Of a DNA stretch of 36,193 nucleotides, positions 15,140 to 22,034 are shown one piece after another; positions within the stretch are counted from its first letter, which is position 1; every line of letters starts with the position of its first letter. Source of the stretch: Phycisphaerae bacterium (GTDB lineage Bacteria > Planctomycetota > Phycisphaerae > UBA1845 > PWPN01); contig JAAYDF010000341.1 of NCBI GenBank assembly GCA_012729395.1, positions 1 through 36,193 of the forward strand, written 5' to 3'. Under the pieces are notes generated by a model. It was not told the DNA's origin, made no database searches, and saw only the letters and a program-made list of their open reading frames with translations. The position numbers and the translations under genes were made by a program.

Positions 15140-16858
15140 CTATGCGGTGGGTGAGTCCTTGAAAAAACGCTTGACGAGGTCGCGGCGCCCTTGCGGCGTA
15201 GCCATCGGGTCAGAATTCTTCGCCGACGATGGGGGGGCCGAGGGCGTAGCCGACCCCTTGTGCCGACCGGTTGGGCCTGACGGTGACGGGAAGGTTGACG
15301 GCTTCACCGACGGCAGAGATTTGCTTGGGTCCCCAGACTTCATAAGGCTCGATTCGTTCGCCAGCGGCGACGTAGAAGCGGACGACCTCGACTTGCGAGT
15401 TGTCACGTCGGGTGATGGTTCGCTTGCTCCGGCGGACGATGTGTCCACGGAGGAACAGGCCGTCTTCCTGGGCAGGCTGGCCACCCACTTTTGCACTGCT
15501 TCGAGGCATCGCTCTCCGACTCCTGGCTCCTTCGCAAGCCCGTTCTTCCACTTGGCGTAGAGTTGCGACGTCGTCTGGACGCCGATCTTGGCCAGTGTGA
15601 TGACGAATCGACCCGGAAGGAGTCCCTCAAGGGGTCGATCATCGAACGCGTGTAATTCGTCGAGCTTGTAGCCTGCGTACGAGAATGGTTGGCCGGTCCG
15701 CTGAACATGATACAGGCCGAGGGCCACCCGCCGCGCGACCGCCGAACAAGTTTTCTTCCAGGCTCCCTTCTTGGTGCGCCCCATGAGCGATGCTCCCCAC
15801 TGACCGATGGGTTCCTTGCGCAGACGCAAGAGAGCGGCGGCTCCGAACTTGAGGGTCTGGTGCAGTCGCTTGTTACCTCCGCGACGGACGTGCTGGGTTA
15901 CCTTGCCCGCGCTGATCTTCAACGTGGGGTCACAGCCCGCGAATGCCACCGCCGCCTTGGGGCACGGGAACCGCCGCCAGTCGTAGACCTCGGCGATCCA
16001 ATGCAGGGCACACATTTCCCCCACACCGGGCACGGTACGGAGGAGCTTCTCGGCCTCATGACCCGGTAGCAGACGATCTCCGACGGGAACCTGGAGGGTC
16101 TTGAGGTATTCCCGGGCGGATGATTCGAGACCTCGGACGATCTGCTCGGCCGCATCCGCACGGTGCAATTCGAGATCCAGCAGCCAGCGAACATGTGGAG
16201 GAAGCGCGATCGGAGCAACACCGGCCGACTGGGGAAATCGCCCCGCGGCCAAGTCGTCCAGCAACGATCGGCATAACCCGCCCTTGAGACCCGTCAGAGC
16301 GACGAAGGTGTGCCCGAAGCGCAGAACGAGCCCATTGGCACGATTCATCGCCCGCACACGGGTTCGTTTCTGGTCTTCCCGTGCCCGAAGGATCAATCGG
16401 AGTACCTGGCAATCATCCGGGGCGATGAATGACTCCGGCCACAGACTACTCAGAGCATGCCTGGCCAGTGTCTTGGCGTCGAGCCGATCCGTTTTCCGCC
16501 GACCGGGGGCGGCCAGCAGCGGATTGACTACGTGCGGATGCCCCTCGAAGGCCCGAAGTACGGGATAGTGGTAACACCCCGTGCTTTCAATGGTGAATTC
16601 CAGACTGCGTTCCGTCGCCAGGCCCTGTAAGTGCCCGAGAATCCACCGCTTGGCCTCGATCAGGTCGGGCCAGTTGGTACTGAACTCGCGTTCATGGCGG
16701 TCGATCCGGGCTTCCGACCGGACCAGAACGCAGATCTGGATGAACCGGGAGTGCGTGTCGATGCCCACACCGTAGGGGTTGAGGTAAGCCTCAAGCGTTT
16801 CATCCCCGCCCGAATCGGGTGGAGAGAACGATTCTGCCTTGCGTGCTGAGCGCGACAT
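15140..16858 (-). CDS. IS110-family DEDD transposase with an aberrant C-terminal tail
   Basis: A 572-residue recombinase. The RuvC-like DEDD domain shows Asp in YGVGIDTHSRF, Glu in LEFTIESTGCYHYPV, and the two Asp in RRKTDRLDAKTLAR. The second domain (Transposase_20) has LRTVPGVGEMCALHWIAEV and the catalytic-Ser region CDPTLKISAGKVTQHVRRGG. Homology-like sequence ends near residue 455 (CLEAVQKWVAS). The last 115 or so residues are a Ser/Pro/Thr-rich, low-complexity run that is the out-of-frame reading of another ORF (15210-15509). The usual IS110 transposase is about 350-450 residues, so the tail is probably not functional. Start ATG at 16858. All catalytic residues seem present, so activity is possible. 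Confidence 0.9.
   Translation of the reverse strand: MSRSARKAESFSPPDSGGDETLEAYLNPYGVGIDTHSRFIQICVLVRSEARIDRHEREFSTNWPDLIEAKRWILGHLQGLATERSLEFTIESTGCYHYPVLRAFEGHPHVVNPLLAAPGRRKTDRLDAKTLARHALSSLWPESFIAPDDCQVLRLILRAREDQKRTRVRAMNRANGLVLRFGHTFVALTGLKGGLCRSLLDDLAAGRFPQSAGVAPIALPPHVRWLLDLELHRADAAEQIVRGLESSAREYLKTLQVPVGDRLLPGHEAEKLLRTVPGVGEMCALHWIAEVYDWRRFPCPKAAVAFAGCDPTLKISAGKVTQHVRRGGNKRLHQTLKFGAAALLRLRKEPIGQWGASLMGRTKKGAWKKTCSAVARRVALGLYHVQRTGQPFSYAGYKLDELHAFDDRPLEGLLPGRFVITLAKIGVQTTSQLYAKWKNGLAKEPGVGERCLEAVQKWVASLPRKTACSSVDTSSAGASEPSPDVTTRKSRSSASTSPLANESSLMKSGDPSKSLPSVKPSTFPSPSGPTGRHKGSATPSAPPSSAKNSDPMATPQGRRDLVKRFFKDSPTA
15210..15509 (-). CDS. Nested small ORF in the IS110 3' end, beta-rich protein
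   Basis: A 99-residue ORF lying wholly inside the transposase frame but shifted by two bases. Its ATG at 15509 has GGAG four bases upstream. The codons have strongly G/C third positions, and the product is normal-looking: alternating beta-like segments such as LFLRGHIVRRSKRT, QVEVVRFYVAAG, EAVNLPVTVRPN and a GPPIVGEEF end. The transposase frame over the same bases is Ser/Pro/Thr-rich and unprotein-like, so this frame is likely the real one here. The strand pattern and the ending in GEEF recall OB-fold single-strand-binding proteins, but I cannot identify the family. Alternatively it is a former C-terminal domain of the transposase separated by a frameshift. Confidence 0.6.
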   Translation of the reverse strand: MPRSSAKVGGQPAQEDGLFLRGHIVRRSKRTITRRDNSQVEVVRFYVAAGERIEPYEVWGPKQISAVGEAVNLPVTVRPNRSAQGVGYALGPPIVGEEF

Positions 16859-17071
16859 GACTCAACCGTAACACCCGAAGCCGCTGCCTCACGGAGTGAC
16901 CTCACAGGGTCAATCGAGAGCGTGGCGGTCTACCCAGCACAACAAGCTGGCCGCCCCGCGCTTCACGACTCCGCCGGAGCAACCCTAGAACAAGCACGTT
17001 CCTCGCGCCACTCCGGTCTATGCTGGTTCCCTGTAGTAGGTAATACGAGGGTAATGCGAAGGTAATACGAT
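16859..17071 (-). ncRNA. Candidate bridge-RNA region of the IS110 element
   Basis: IS110 elements of the IS110 subgroup carry a structured bridge RNA in the non-coding DNA upstream of the transposase; it guides donor and target recognition. This stretch upstream of the gene is non-coding and contains a good two-part hairpin at 16924-16955: GGCGG pairs with CCGCC and CCAGC with GCTGG, with a 7-base loop and a one-sided internal bulge. Internal loops of that kind are what guide loops look like. Neither the exact ends nor the guide sequences can be determined without the element termini. Confidence 0.3.
17039..17070. repeat. Three GGTAATACGA repeats at 11-bp spacing
   Basis: GGTAATACGA at 17039-17048, GGTAATGCGA at 17050-17059 and GGTAATACGA at 17061-17070 are spaced by exactly 11 bp, about one helical turn. 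They lie in the non-coding DNA upstream of the IS110 transposase. A protein-binding site within the element end is possible. Confidence 0.75.
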
Positions 17072-17104
17072 CTCTGTCTTGCATGAGTCTCCGGAGTAGC
17101 TACT

Positions 17105-17302
17105 ATGATATGTTCTTTAAGGCAGGAAGAGGTTCTTCTCGGCATTGAAGAACCGCTCCCTGACGGTCGCGGCTCTGATACGCCATGCTCTTCGCACACA
17201 TCCTCTCGGGCTCCCACAGGAATGCACAGAGGATCGCAAAGGTCGCCAAGAAGTCGAACACGCCATCTGTGTCCATCTGTGTGATCTGTGGGCCCGCAGT
17301 CC
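17105..17302. repeat. Dispersed-repeat debris downstream of potC
   Basis: This stretch between potC and the IS110 end holds no gene. Two blocks are recognisable by style. One is CCGCTCCCTGACGGTCGCGG (17154-17173), with AAGAGGTTCTTCTCGGCATTGAAG before it. The other is the run of CACAGAGGAT, CATCTGTGTCCATCTGTGTG and ATCTGTGGG at about 17225-17290, with a 9-bp internal period. Both types recur widely between genes in planctomycete genomes from general experience; that recurrence is not shown within this window. Confidence 0.5.
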
Positions 17303-18118
17303 TCAGCCCTTCGCCTCTTGCCGCGTCGACAGCCACATCAGCCGCTCCAGCCCCAGCACCAGCAGCACCGTGGCCAGGAAGATCAACGTCGACAAAGCGT
17401 GCAGCTCCGGCGTCACCCCACGCCGTACCGATGCGTAGATGAAGATCGGCAGCGTCGTCGAGTCCGGACCGGCCGTGAAGAAACTGATCACAAAGTCATC
17501 CAGCGACAAGGTGAACGCCAGCATCGCCCCAGCCACAATCCCCGGCATCAGCAGCGGCAGCATCACCCGCCGCAGCAGGTAGGGCGTATCCGCGTACAGA
17601 TCCCGGGCCGCCTCCTCCAGCGTCCGCCCGATCGTCACCAGCCGACTGTGCACCACCAACGCCACAAACGCGATCTGAAAGGTCACATGCGCGATCACCA
17701 TCGTCAGCAGCCCCGGGTTGAACGCTGCCGACACCGCCCGCAACAACCCAAACGCCACCACCAACGCTGCCGCGAAGATGATGTCCGGCGTCACCACCGG
17801 CAAATACACCGCGAAATCCAGAAACCCCCGCCACCGCCGCGGCCAAGGAAACCGAGACATCCCGATCGCCAGCACTGTCCCCAGCACCGTCGCCACCACC
17901 GTCGAGACCACCGCCAGGATTAGCGTATTCCGCGTCGCCTCCAGAACCTGGGAGTTCTGCAGCAGCCGACCGTACCACTCCAGCGTGAACCCCTTCCACC
18001 CGAACCCGTGCCGACCCGCGTTCACCGAAAACACGCCCACCGCCAGCATCGGCAGGTACAGGAACACCAGGGCCGCGTAGGCCGGCACCGTCAACCACAG
18101 CGGCTTGCCACGCCTCAT
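17303..18118 (-). CDS. potC: Polyamine ABC transporter permease, PotC type
   Basis: A 271-residue inner-membrane permease that forms the channel with PotB. It has about six helices, starting with PAYAALVFLYLPMLAVGVFSV, and the family's cytoplasmic EAA-like loop LEEAARDLYADTPYLLRRVMLP, which docks on the ATPase. The SLDDFVISFFTAGP motif is characteristic of PotC. The ATG at 18118 overlaps the potB stop as ATGA, the usual arrangement for coupled translation; a Met two codons upstream is less likely. A long open frame continuing upstream to 18775 is the shadow of potB. It is the last intact gene before the repeat and IS110 region. Confidence 0.93.
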   Translation of the reverse strand: MRRGKPLWLTVPAYAALVFLYLPMLAVGVFSVNAGRHGFGWKGFTLEWYGRLLQNSQVLEATRNTLILAVVSTVVATVLGTVLAIGMSRFPWPRRWRGFLDFAVYLPVVTPDIIFAAALVVAFGLLRAVSAAFNPGLLTMVIAHVTFQIAFVALVVHSRLVTIGRTLEEAARDLYADTPYLLRRVMLPLLMPGIVAGAMLAFTLSLDDFVISFFTAGPDSTTLPIFIYASVRRGVTPELHALSTLIFLATVLLVLGLERLMWLSTRQEAKG

Positions 18119-19104
18119 ACCCATTCCGCCCCCTCCCCGCGACGCCGTAGCCAGAACAGACCCGCCAGCGTCAGCACCATCAACGCCAGGCTCACCGCCG
18201 CCCCGAACGGCCAGTCCCGGCTCGCACCGAACTGCTGCTGAATCAGGTTGCCCACCAGCATGGTCTTCGCCCCGCCCAGCATGTCCGGCACCACGAACAC
18301 CCCCATCGCCGGTATGAACGTCAGAATCACCGCCACCGTCAGCCCCGGAAACGTCTGCGGCAGGATCGCCTGAAAGAAAATCCGCCGCTTCGAGGCGTAC
18401 AGATCCTCCGCCGCTTCCACGATCGACCAGTCCAGCCGCTCCACGCTCGTGTACAACGGCAGCGTCGCGAACGGCAGAAAACTGCTCACCATGCCCACGT
18501 ACACCGCCCACACGCTCGGATACAGCGACGTCTCCGCCCGGATCAGCCCCAGCAGATGCGCCAGCCGGGCGAAGGGCATGTGCTGCGAGAAAAGCAGCAT
18601 CCACGCGTAGGTGCGGATGACCATGTTCGTGCAGAAGGGAATGACCACCAGCGCCAGCCACAGATAGCGACGCCGCGGCGGACGCGACGCGATGAAGAAC
18701 GCCAGCGGATACGACACGACCACCGCGAAGACCGTGGTCACCAGCGCGACCCACACGCTCCGCCCCAGGATCCACAAGTAGTCCGCCGACCAGTCAAACA
18801 GCCCGAACCCCAGCAACCGCCGGAAGTTCTCCAGCGTGAACGACCACCGGATCTCGCCGTAAGCCCCACGCTCCGCAAACCCCACCGCCACCAGCGCCGC
18901 CGATGGCAGAATCAGGAACCCCACCAGCCACGCCATCGGGACCAGAATGAACGCCACCCCTCGCAGCGACAACCGCCGCTGCGTGGTTAACTCGCCATAC
19001 CAGATCAACAGACGTGAAACCCCGCCCCCTCGCCGCCGCGCACCGCCGCCCGACCCGTGCTCGGGGATCGGGCTCTCGCCACGCTGCTCGGGGGATTCAA
19101 TCAC
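18115..19104 (-). CDS. potB: Polyamine ABC transporter permease, PotB type
   Basis: A 329-residue permease, partner of PotC. Helices begin with GVAFILVPMAWLVGFLILP. The periplasmic part includes FTLENFRRLLGF, and the conserved coupling loop is VEAAEDLYASKRRIFFQAILP. The segment VVVIPFCTNMVIRTYAWMLL is the classical PotB/PotH block. The GTG at 19104 overlaps the potA stop in GTGATTGA, which fits the tight operon; a later start near VSRLLIWYGE would remove about 30 poorly conserved residues and is possible. No good Shine-Dalgarno is seen, so translation is probably coupled to potA. Confidence 0.9.
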   Translation of the reverse strand: MIESPEQRGESPIPEHGSGGGARRRGGGVSRLLIWYGELTTQRRLSLRGVAFILVPMAWLVGFLILPSAALVAVGFAERGAYGEIRWSFTLENFRRLLGFGLFDWSADYLWILGRSVWVALVTTVFAVVVSYPLAFFIASRPPRRRYLWLALVVIPFCTNMVIRTYAWMLLFSQHMPFARLAHLLGLIRAETSLYPSVWAVYVGMVSSFLPFATLPLYTSVERLDWSIVEAAEDLYASKRRIFFQAILPQTFPGLTVAVILTFIPAMGVFVVPDMLGGAKTMLVGNLIQQQFGASRDWPFGAAVSLALMVLTLAGLFWLRRRGEGAEWV

Positions 19105-20143
19105 TGAGAGGTACCAGGTATTCCGGCTCCAGTGCCAGCCAGATCGTCGCTCCCGCCCGCAGGTCGGCTCGCGGGGCCGTCCGCACCCGCAACGCACCAG
19201 GCTCCACGAACAGATCCATGTGGTCGCCCCGGTAGATCACCTCGCGAACGCGGGCGCTCACCCCGTTCATCCCCGGCCGCCGCGAGCAGACGCGGATCCG
19301 CTCCGGCCGGATCGCCAGCGTGCCCCGAGACCAGCCCGGCGACCCGCTCACCGACAGCGGCCCGTGGATCGTCTCCACGTGACCGTTGACCCGCGAGCCC
19401 GAGATCAGATTCGCCGAGCCCAGGAACTCCGCTACGAACCGGCTCACCGGACGCTCGTAGACCTCGGCCGGCGTCCCGCTCTGCACAATCCTGCCGTCCG
19501 ACATCACCAGTACACGGTCGGACACCGTCATCGCCTCGTCCTGATCGTGCGTCACCAGGATGAACGTCTTGCCCAGCCGCCGCTGCAGCCGCCGAAGCTC
19601 GATCTGCACCTCCGCCCGCAGCTTCGCGTCCAGGGCTGACATCGGCTCATCCAGCAGCAGCAACTCCGGCTCGTTGACCAACGCCCGGGCTAGCGCGACG
19701 CGTTGCTTCTGCCCGCCCGATAACTGGTGCGGGTACCGGCCGACCAGCGACTCCATCTGCAGAATCTGCAACGCGACGCCGACTCGCTCCGCCACCGCCG
19801 ACTCCGAAAACCGCCGCGAACGCAGCCCGAAGGCAATGTTCTCACGCACGCTCAGATGGGGAAACAGGGCGTAGTTCTGAAAAACCGTGTTCACGGGTCG
19901 CCGGTTGGCCGGGATACCCGTCATCTCGCGGCCGTCCAGCATGACCCGCCCCCGGTCCGCCAGCTCCAGCCCCGCCAAAATCCGCAGCAGCGTCGTCTTG
20001 CCGCACCCCGACGGGCCCAGCAAGGTCACAAACTCGCCGCTCGACACCTCAAAACCGATGTCCGTCAGTACCTGCACCTCGCCGAAAGACTTGCACACCC
20101 CCTCGACACATAAGGCGGAACGCGTCTCGGCGAAGGTGGCCAT
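19097..20143 (-). CDS. potA: Polyamine ABC transporter ATPase
   Basis: A 348-residue ATPase that powers the PotBC channel. Walker A GPSGCGKT is at residues 43-50, then FQNYALFPHLSVRENI (Q-loop), the signature LSGGQKQRVALARALV, Walker B LLLLDEPMSALD and an H-loop in LVTHDQDEAMT. The C-terminal TOBE domain (LAIRPERIRV, VIYRGDHMDLFVE) is typical of PotA/UgpC/MalK. The start at 20143 (MATFAETRSAL) is where family similarity begins; an open frame reaches 20284 with no protein-like content. First gene of the pot operon, with about 1.2 kb of repeat-rich non-coding DNA before it. Confidence 0.94.
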   Translation of the reverse strand: MATFAETRSALCVEGVCKSFGEVQVLTDIGFEVSSGEFVTLLGPSGCGKTTLLRILAGLELADRGRVMLDGREMTGIPANRRPVNTVFQNYALFPHLSVRENIAFGLRSRRFSESAVAERVGVALQILQMESLVGRYPHQLSGGQKQRVALARALVNEPELLLLDEPMSALDAKLRAEVQIELRRLQRRLGKTFILVTHDQDEAMTVSDRVLVMSDGRIVQSGTPAEVYERPVSRFVAEFLGSANLISGSRVNGHVETIHGPLSVSGSPGWSRGTLAIRPERIRVCSRRPGMNGVSARVREVIYRGDHMDLFVEPGALRVRTAPRADLRAGATIWLALEPEYLVPLSD

Positions 20144-20551
20144 GCCCGCGACGATGCTGTCCGCCGTGGCAGGCCTCAGATTGTGGTCGGCCGGAAAACT
20201 CTTGAGGAACCGCAGGCCGGACGCGAACCCCTTGCGGAGCCGGTCTGCGGCAGGTGAAGCGGACTCAGCGGAAGGTCTGTCCAACTCGCGTATAGATCCT
20301 TTCGGTTTGTGTGCACGCCGCCCGCCAGGGGCACATCCCGCGTGGCTTGACCATGGGTGAATCCTTCCACCCGCCTTCGCCCCATGCTCGGCAACGCTCC
20401 ACGCTTAGCCGTGACGCCAGACGCTCCCGTACGGTGAACACCTCAGAAGCTCCCGTACGGCAAAAGCAACACCAAGATAGGAAACCACACGCCGACGATC
20501 AAGACTAATCTGTCTCCAAAGCTCGCCCGCCCGCACTTTTTTTTCCGCCAG

Positions 20552-20609
20552 CCCGCCTGTCCACATCTTCGCTTTGCCCACCCGCCTGTCCACGTCTTCG
20601 CTTCGACCG
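20552..20609. repeat. 29-bp tandem pair
   Basis: CCCGCCTGTCCACATCTTCG at 20552 and its follow-on bases (to 20580) are repeated directly at 20581-20609 with four substitutions. An eight-T run lies just before it (20538-20545). Confidence 0.8.
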
Positions 20610-20678
20610 CCCGCCGGCCAGTAAGGAGACACCATCGCTCCGAACGCGATAAGGCAGGCTTGGCTAACGCCCAATTCA

Positions 20679-20734
20679 GGCTGAACCGGGACGGCTGAAC
20701 CGGGACGGCTGAACCAGGACGGCTGAACCAGGAC
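20679..20734. repeat. 14-bp tandem repeat, four copies
   Basis: GGCTGAACCGGGAC at 20679-20692 and 20693-20706, then GGCTGAACCAGGAC at 20707-20720 and 20721-20734. The first two copies are identical to each other, as are the last two, with one base difference between the pairs. Confidence 0.92.
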
Positions 20735-20737
20735 AAT

Positions 20738-20890
20738 CGCAGCTCTCCAATCTCAGATTTCAGCTTCCTAATCTCAAATCCTGCATCTCAGATCTCCAAT
20801 TTCAGATCTCCAATTTCAGATTCCTAATCTCAGATTTCCAGTTCCAGATCTCTAATCTCAAATTCCGCATTTCAGATCTCCAATTTTCCT
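20738..20890. repeat. Heptad-type repeat related to 8521-8597
   Basis: About twenty units of the types CAATCTCAG, ATTTCAG, ATCTCCA and AATCTCAA run together, alternating ATCTC and ATTTC forms. It is the same AATCTC family as the block at 8521-8597, but longer and more diverged. Strongly pyrimidine-biased on the plus strand. Confidence 0.85.
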
Positions 20891-21391
20891 TTGCCTTCGC
20901 CTTCACCCTCACCTGTCCCTGCTCCGAACTCGCCCGTCCGTTCCCTTCATCCGCGTATGTTCCGCACGCGCCTTGCTGATCGCCCAGTCATTCGCCGCTC
21001 GCGTTTCCCTTGAGCCATCCCACCCCAACGCGGTTCCCAGCCACACCCGCGATTCCTACGCTCGACAAAAGCCCATCCTCGCTAACGTCATGCCCAAGAA
21101 ACAGTTAAGCACTACAGGCCGGATTTCGGCCGCTTCGGTGTTGCATGGAAGCAACATGCCCGCACAGATCCACCATGGCCGCCCCTCGCCAATTCCGGCG
21201 AGCAAGACCTTAACTCCTTGAAAATGAGAATGTTGTGATTGCATGCGAGAGTCTGCAGGCCGCGATCCACCTTGGCATTGCCGTTGCAGGTATGGGTTGC
21301 CAACCGCCAAGGCCGAACAGTGCTGTCGGGGATCGGTCGCCCGGCACACCGGGACCAGTTGAGATACTGGGTCATGGCAGGGGGAGGAAAC

Positions 21392-21655
21392 ATGGACGAA
21401 GGGACTTTCCAAAAGAGACTGGGCGAACTGGTCAGCGAGATCAAGGATCTGCCCCGGCCAGAGCGAGACAAGCTTGCCGTGCTGGCCGAGGAGACCAAGG
21501 CGCGGCACCAGGAACTCAAGAAAACCGTCAATAGCCTGCACGAGAGCATTGACTTCCTGCGATTGTCAATCAAGTATCTATTGTTCGACTTGGAGGCGAC
21601 CCGTCGCGAGAACGGGTACCTCCGCAAGATGCTCGAGGAACAGACGGGTTCATGA
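21392..21655 (+). CDS. Small coiled-coil protein of unknown function
   Basis: An 87-residue, highly charged protein predicted to be almost entirely alpha-helical coiled coil (DEGTFQKRLGELVSEIKDL, RDKLAVLAEETKARHQELKK, LHESIDFLRLSIKYLLFDLE). It has no Cys, signal peptide or membrane segment. The ATG at 21392 has an excellent GGGGGAGGAAAC immediately upstream, which fixes the start; a longer open frame to 21239 is not needed. I do not recognise a family. The next gene is 380 bp downstream, so it is likely a separate transcription unit. Confidence 0.8.
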   Translation: MDEGTFQKRLGELVSEIKDLPRPERDKLAVLAEETKARHQELKKTVNSLHESIDFLRLSIKYLLFDLEATRRENGYLRKMLEEQTGS

Positions 21656-21734
21656 CCTGTCGCGACGACGAATGTGATGTCTGGCCCGGATTGCCGCGGT
21701 TGGATAGGTACTGGGACGTCGCCGCGAGAGCGCT

Positions 21735-21808
21735 GTGACTGGCGCGGGTCGGCTGGGGGATGAGGAGGAGGCCCGACCCAAGGGGAGTGGATTGAGAGCG
21801 CCAGTCAC
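21735..21808. other. Nested inverted repeat, possible structured RNA
   Basis: GTGACTGGCGC (21735-21745) pairs with GCGCCAGTCAC (21798-21808), and just inside it GGGTCGG pairs with CCGACCC (21774-21780). This gives a two-step stem with a purine-rich loop (ATGAGGAGGAGG) and an 18-base bulge. It lies 80 bp after the coiled-coil gene. Could be a 3'UTR structure or a small RNA. Confidence 0.4.
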
Positions 21809-21885
21809 CGAGAGTGCCCCGGCGATCGGGGACGAATAGTCGGCTCCGGAGAGACGTGGAAGCCTGCCCTCCGGAATCGAGGTTG

Positions 21886-21918
21886 ACGAACGCGAGTGGC
21901 ACCGCCGCTCGCGTTCGT
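21886..21918 (+). terminator. Strong hairpin, possible terminator of the coiled-coil gene
   Basis: ACGAACGCGAG (21886-21896) and CTCGCGTTCGT (21908-21918) form an 11-bp perfect stem with an 11-base loop. It is followed by TACTTTAGG, a poor T-run, so Rho-independent action is uncertain. The remaining bases of the 21656-22034 gap show no gene. Confidence 0.4.
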
Positions 21919-22034
21919 TACTTTAGGCGGGTCGCTGCTGTTGTCCTTGGCGGATCGGGCCGGTAATATCCCGCGCGGAGAACCAGAGAGGCTCCCGAAG
22001 CGTGGGTCGGGGGCCGGGCAGCCATGGGTGGCGT

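Larger units (their letters stand above)
15140..17071 (-). mobile_element. IS110-family insertion element (approximate bounds)
   Basis: The transposase gene (15140-16858) with its upstream non-coding end forms an IS110-type element inserted between potC and potD. IS110 elements usually lack terminal inverted repeats and make no clear target duplication, so the ends cannot be seen from one copy. The upstream limit given is the end of a phased GGTAATACGA triplet at 17039-17070, and the downstream limit is the transposase stop codon; both are provisional. The region beyond it (17105-17300) has the look of other dispersed repeats. Confidence 0.65.
20144..21391. other. 1.25-kb non-coding region rich in short repeats
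   Basis: The gap lies between divergent potA and the small coiled-coil gene. I see no protein-like ORF on either strand. It contains GCTCCCGTACGG twice (20423-20434, 20449-20460), a 29-bp tandem pair, a 14-bp tandem quartet and a heptad-type block, listed separately, with an A/T-rich drop at 20738-20890. The rest (20891-21391) shows nothing I can name. It should contain the potA promoter near 20200-20400. Confidence 0.75.

Noticed and set aside
16056-16412. Frame inside the transposase as a further gene
   Set aside because: No Shine-Dalgarno, no G/C third-position bias and Arg/Pro/Ser-rich composition, unlike the nested frame at 15210-15509.
17303-18775. PotC as a 490-residue protein
   Set aside because: The first 217 residues of that frame are the shadow of potB. 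The ATGA overlap at 18118 and the first membrane helix give the correct start.
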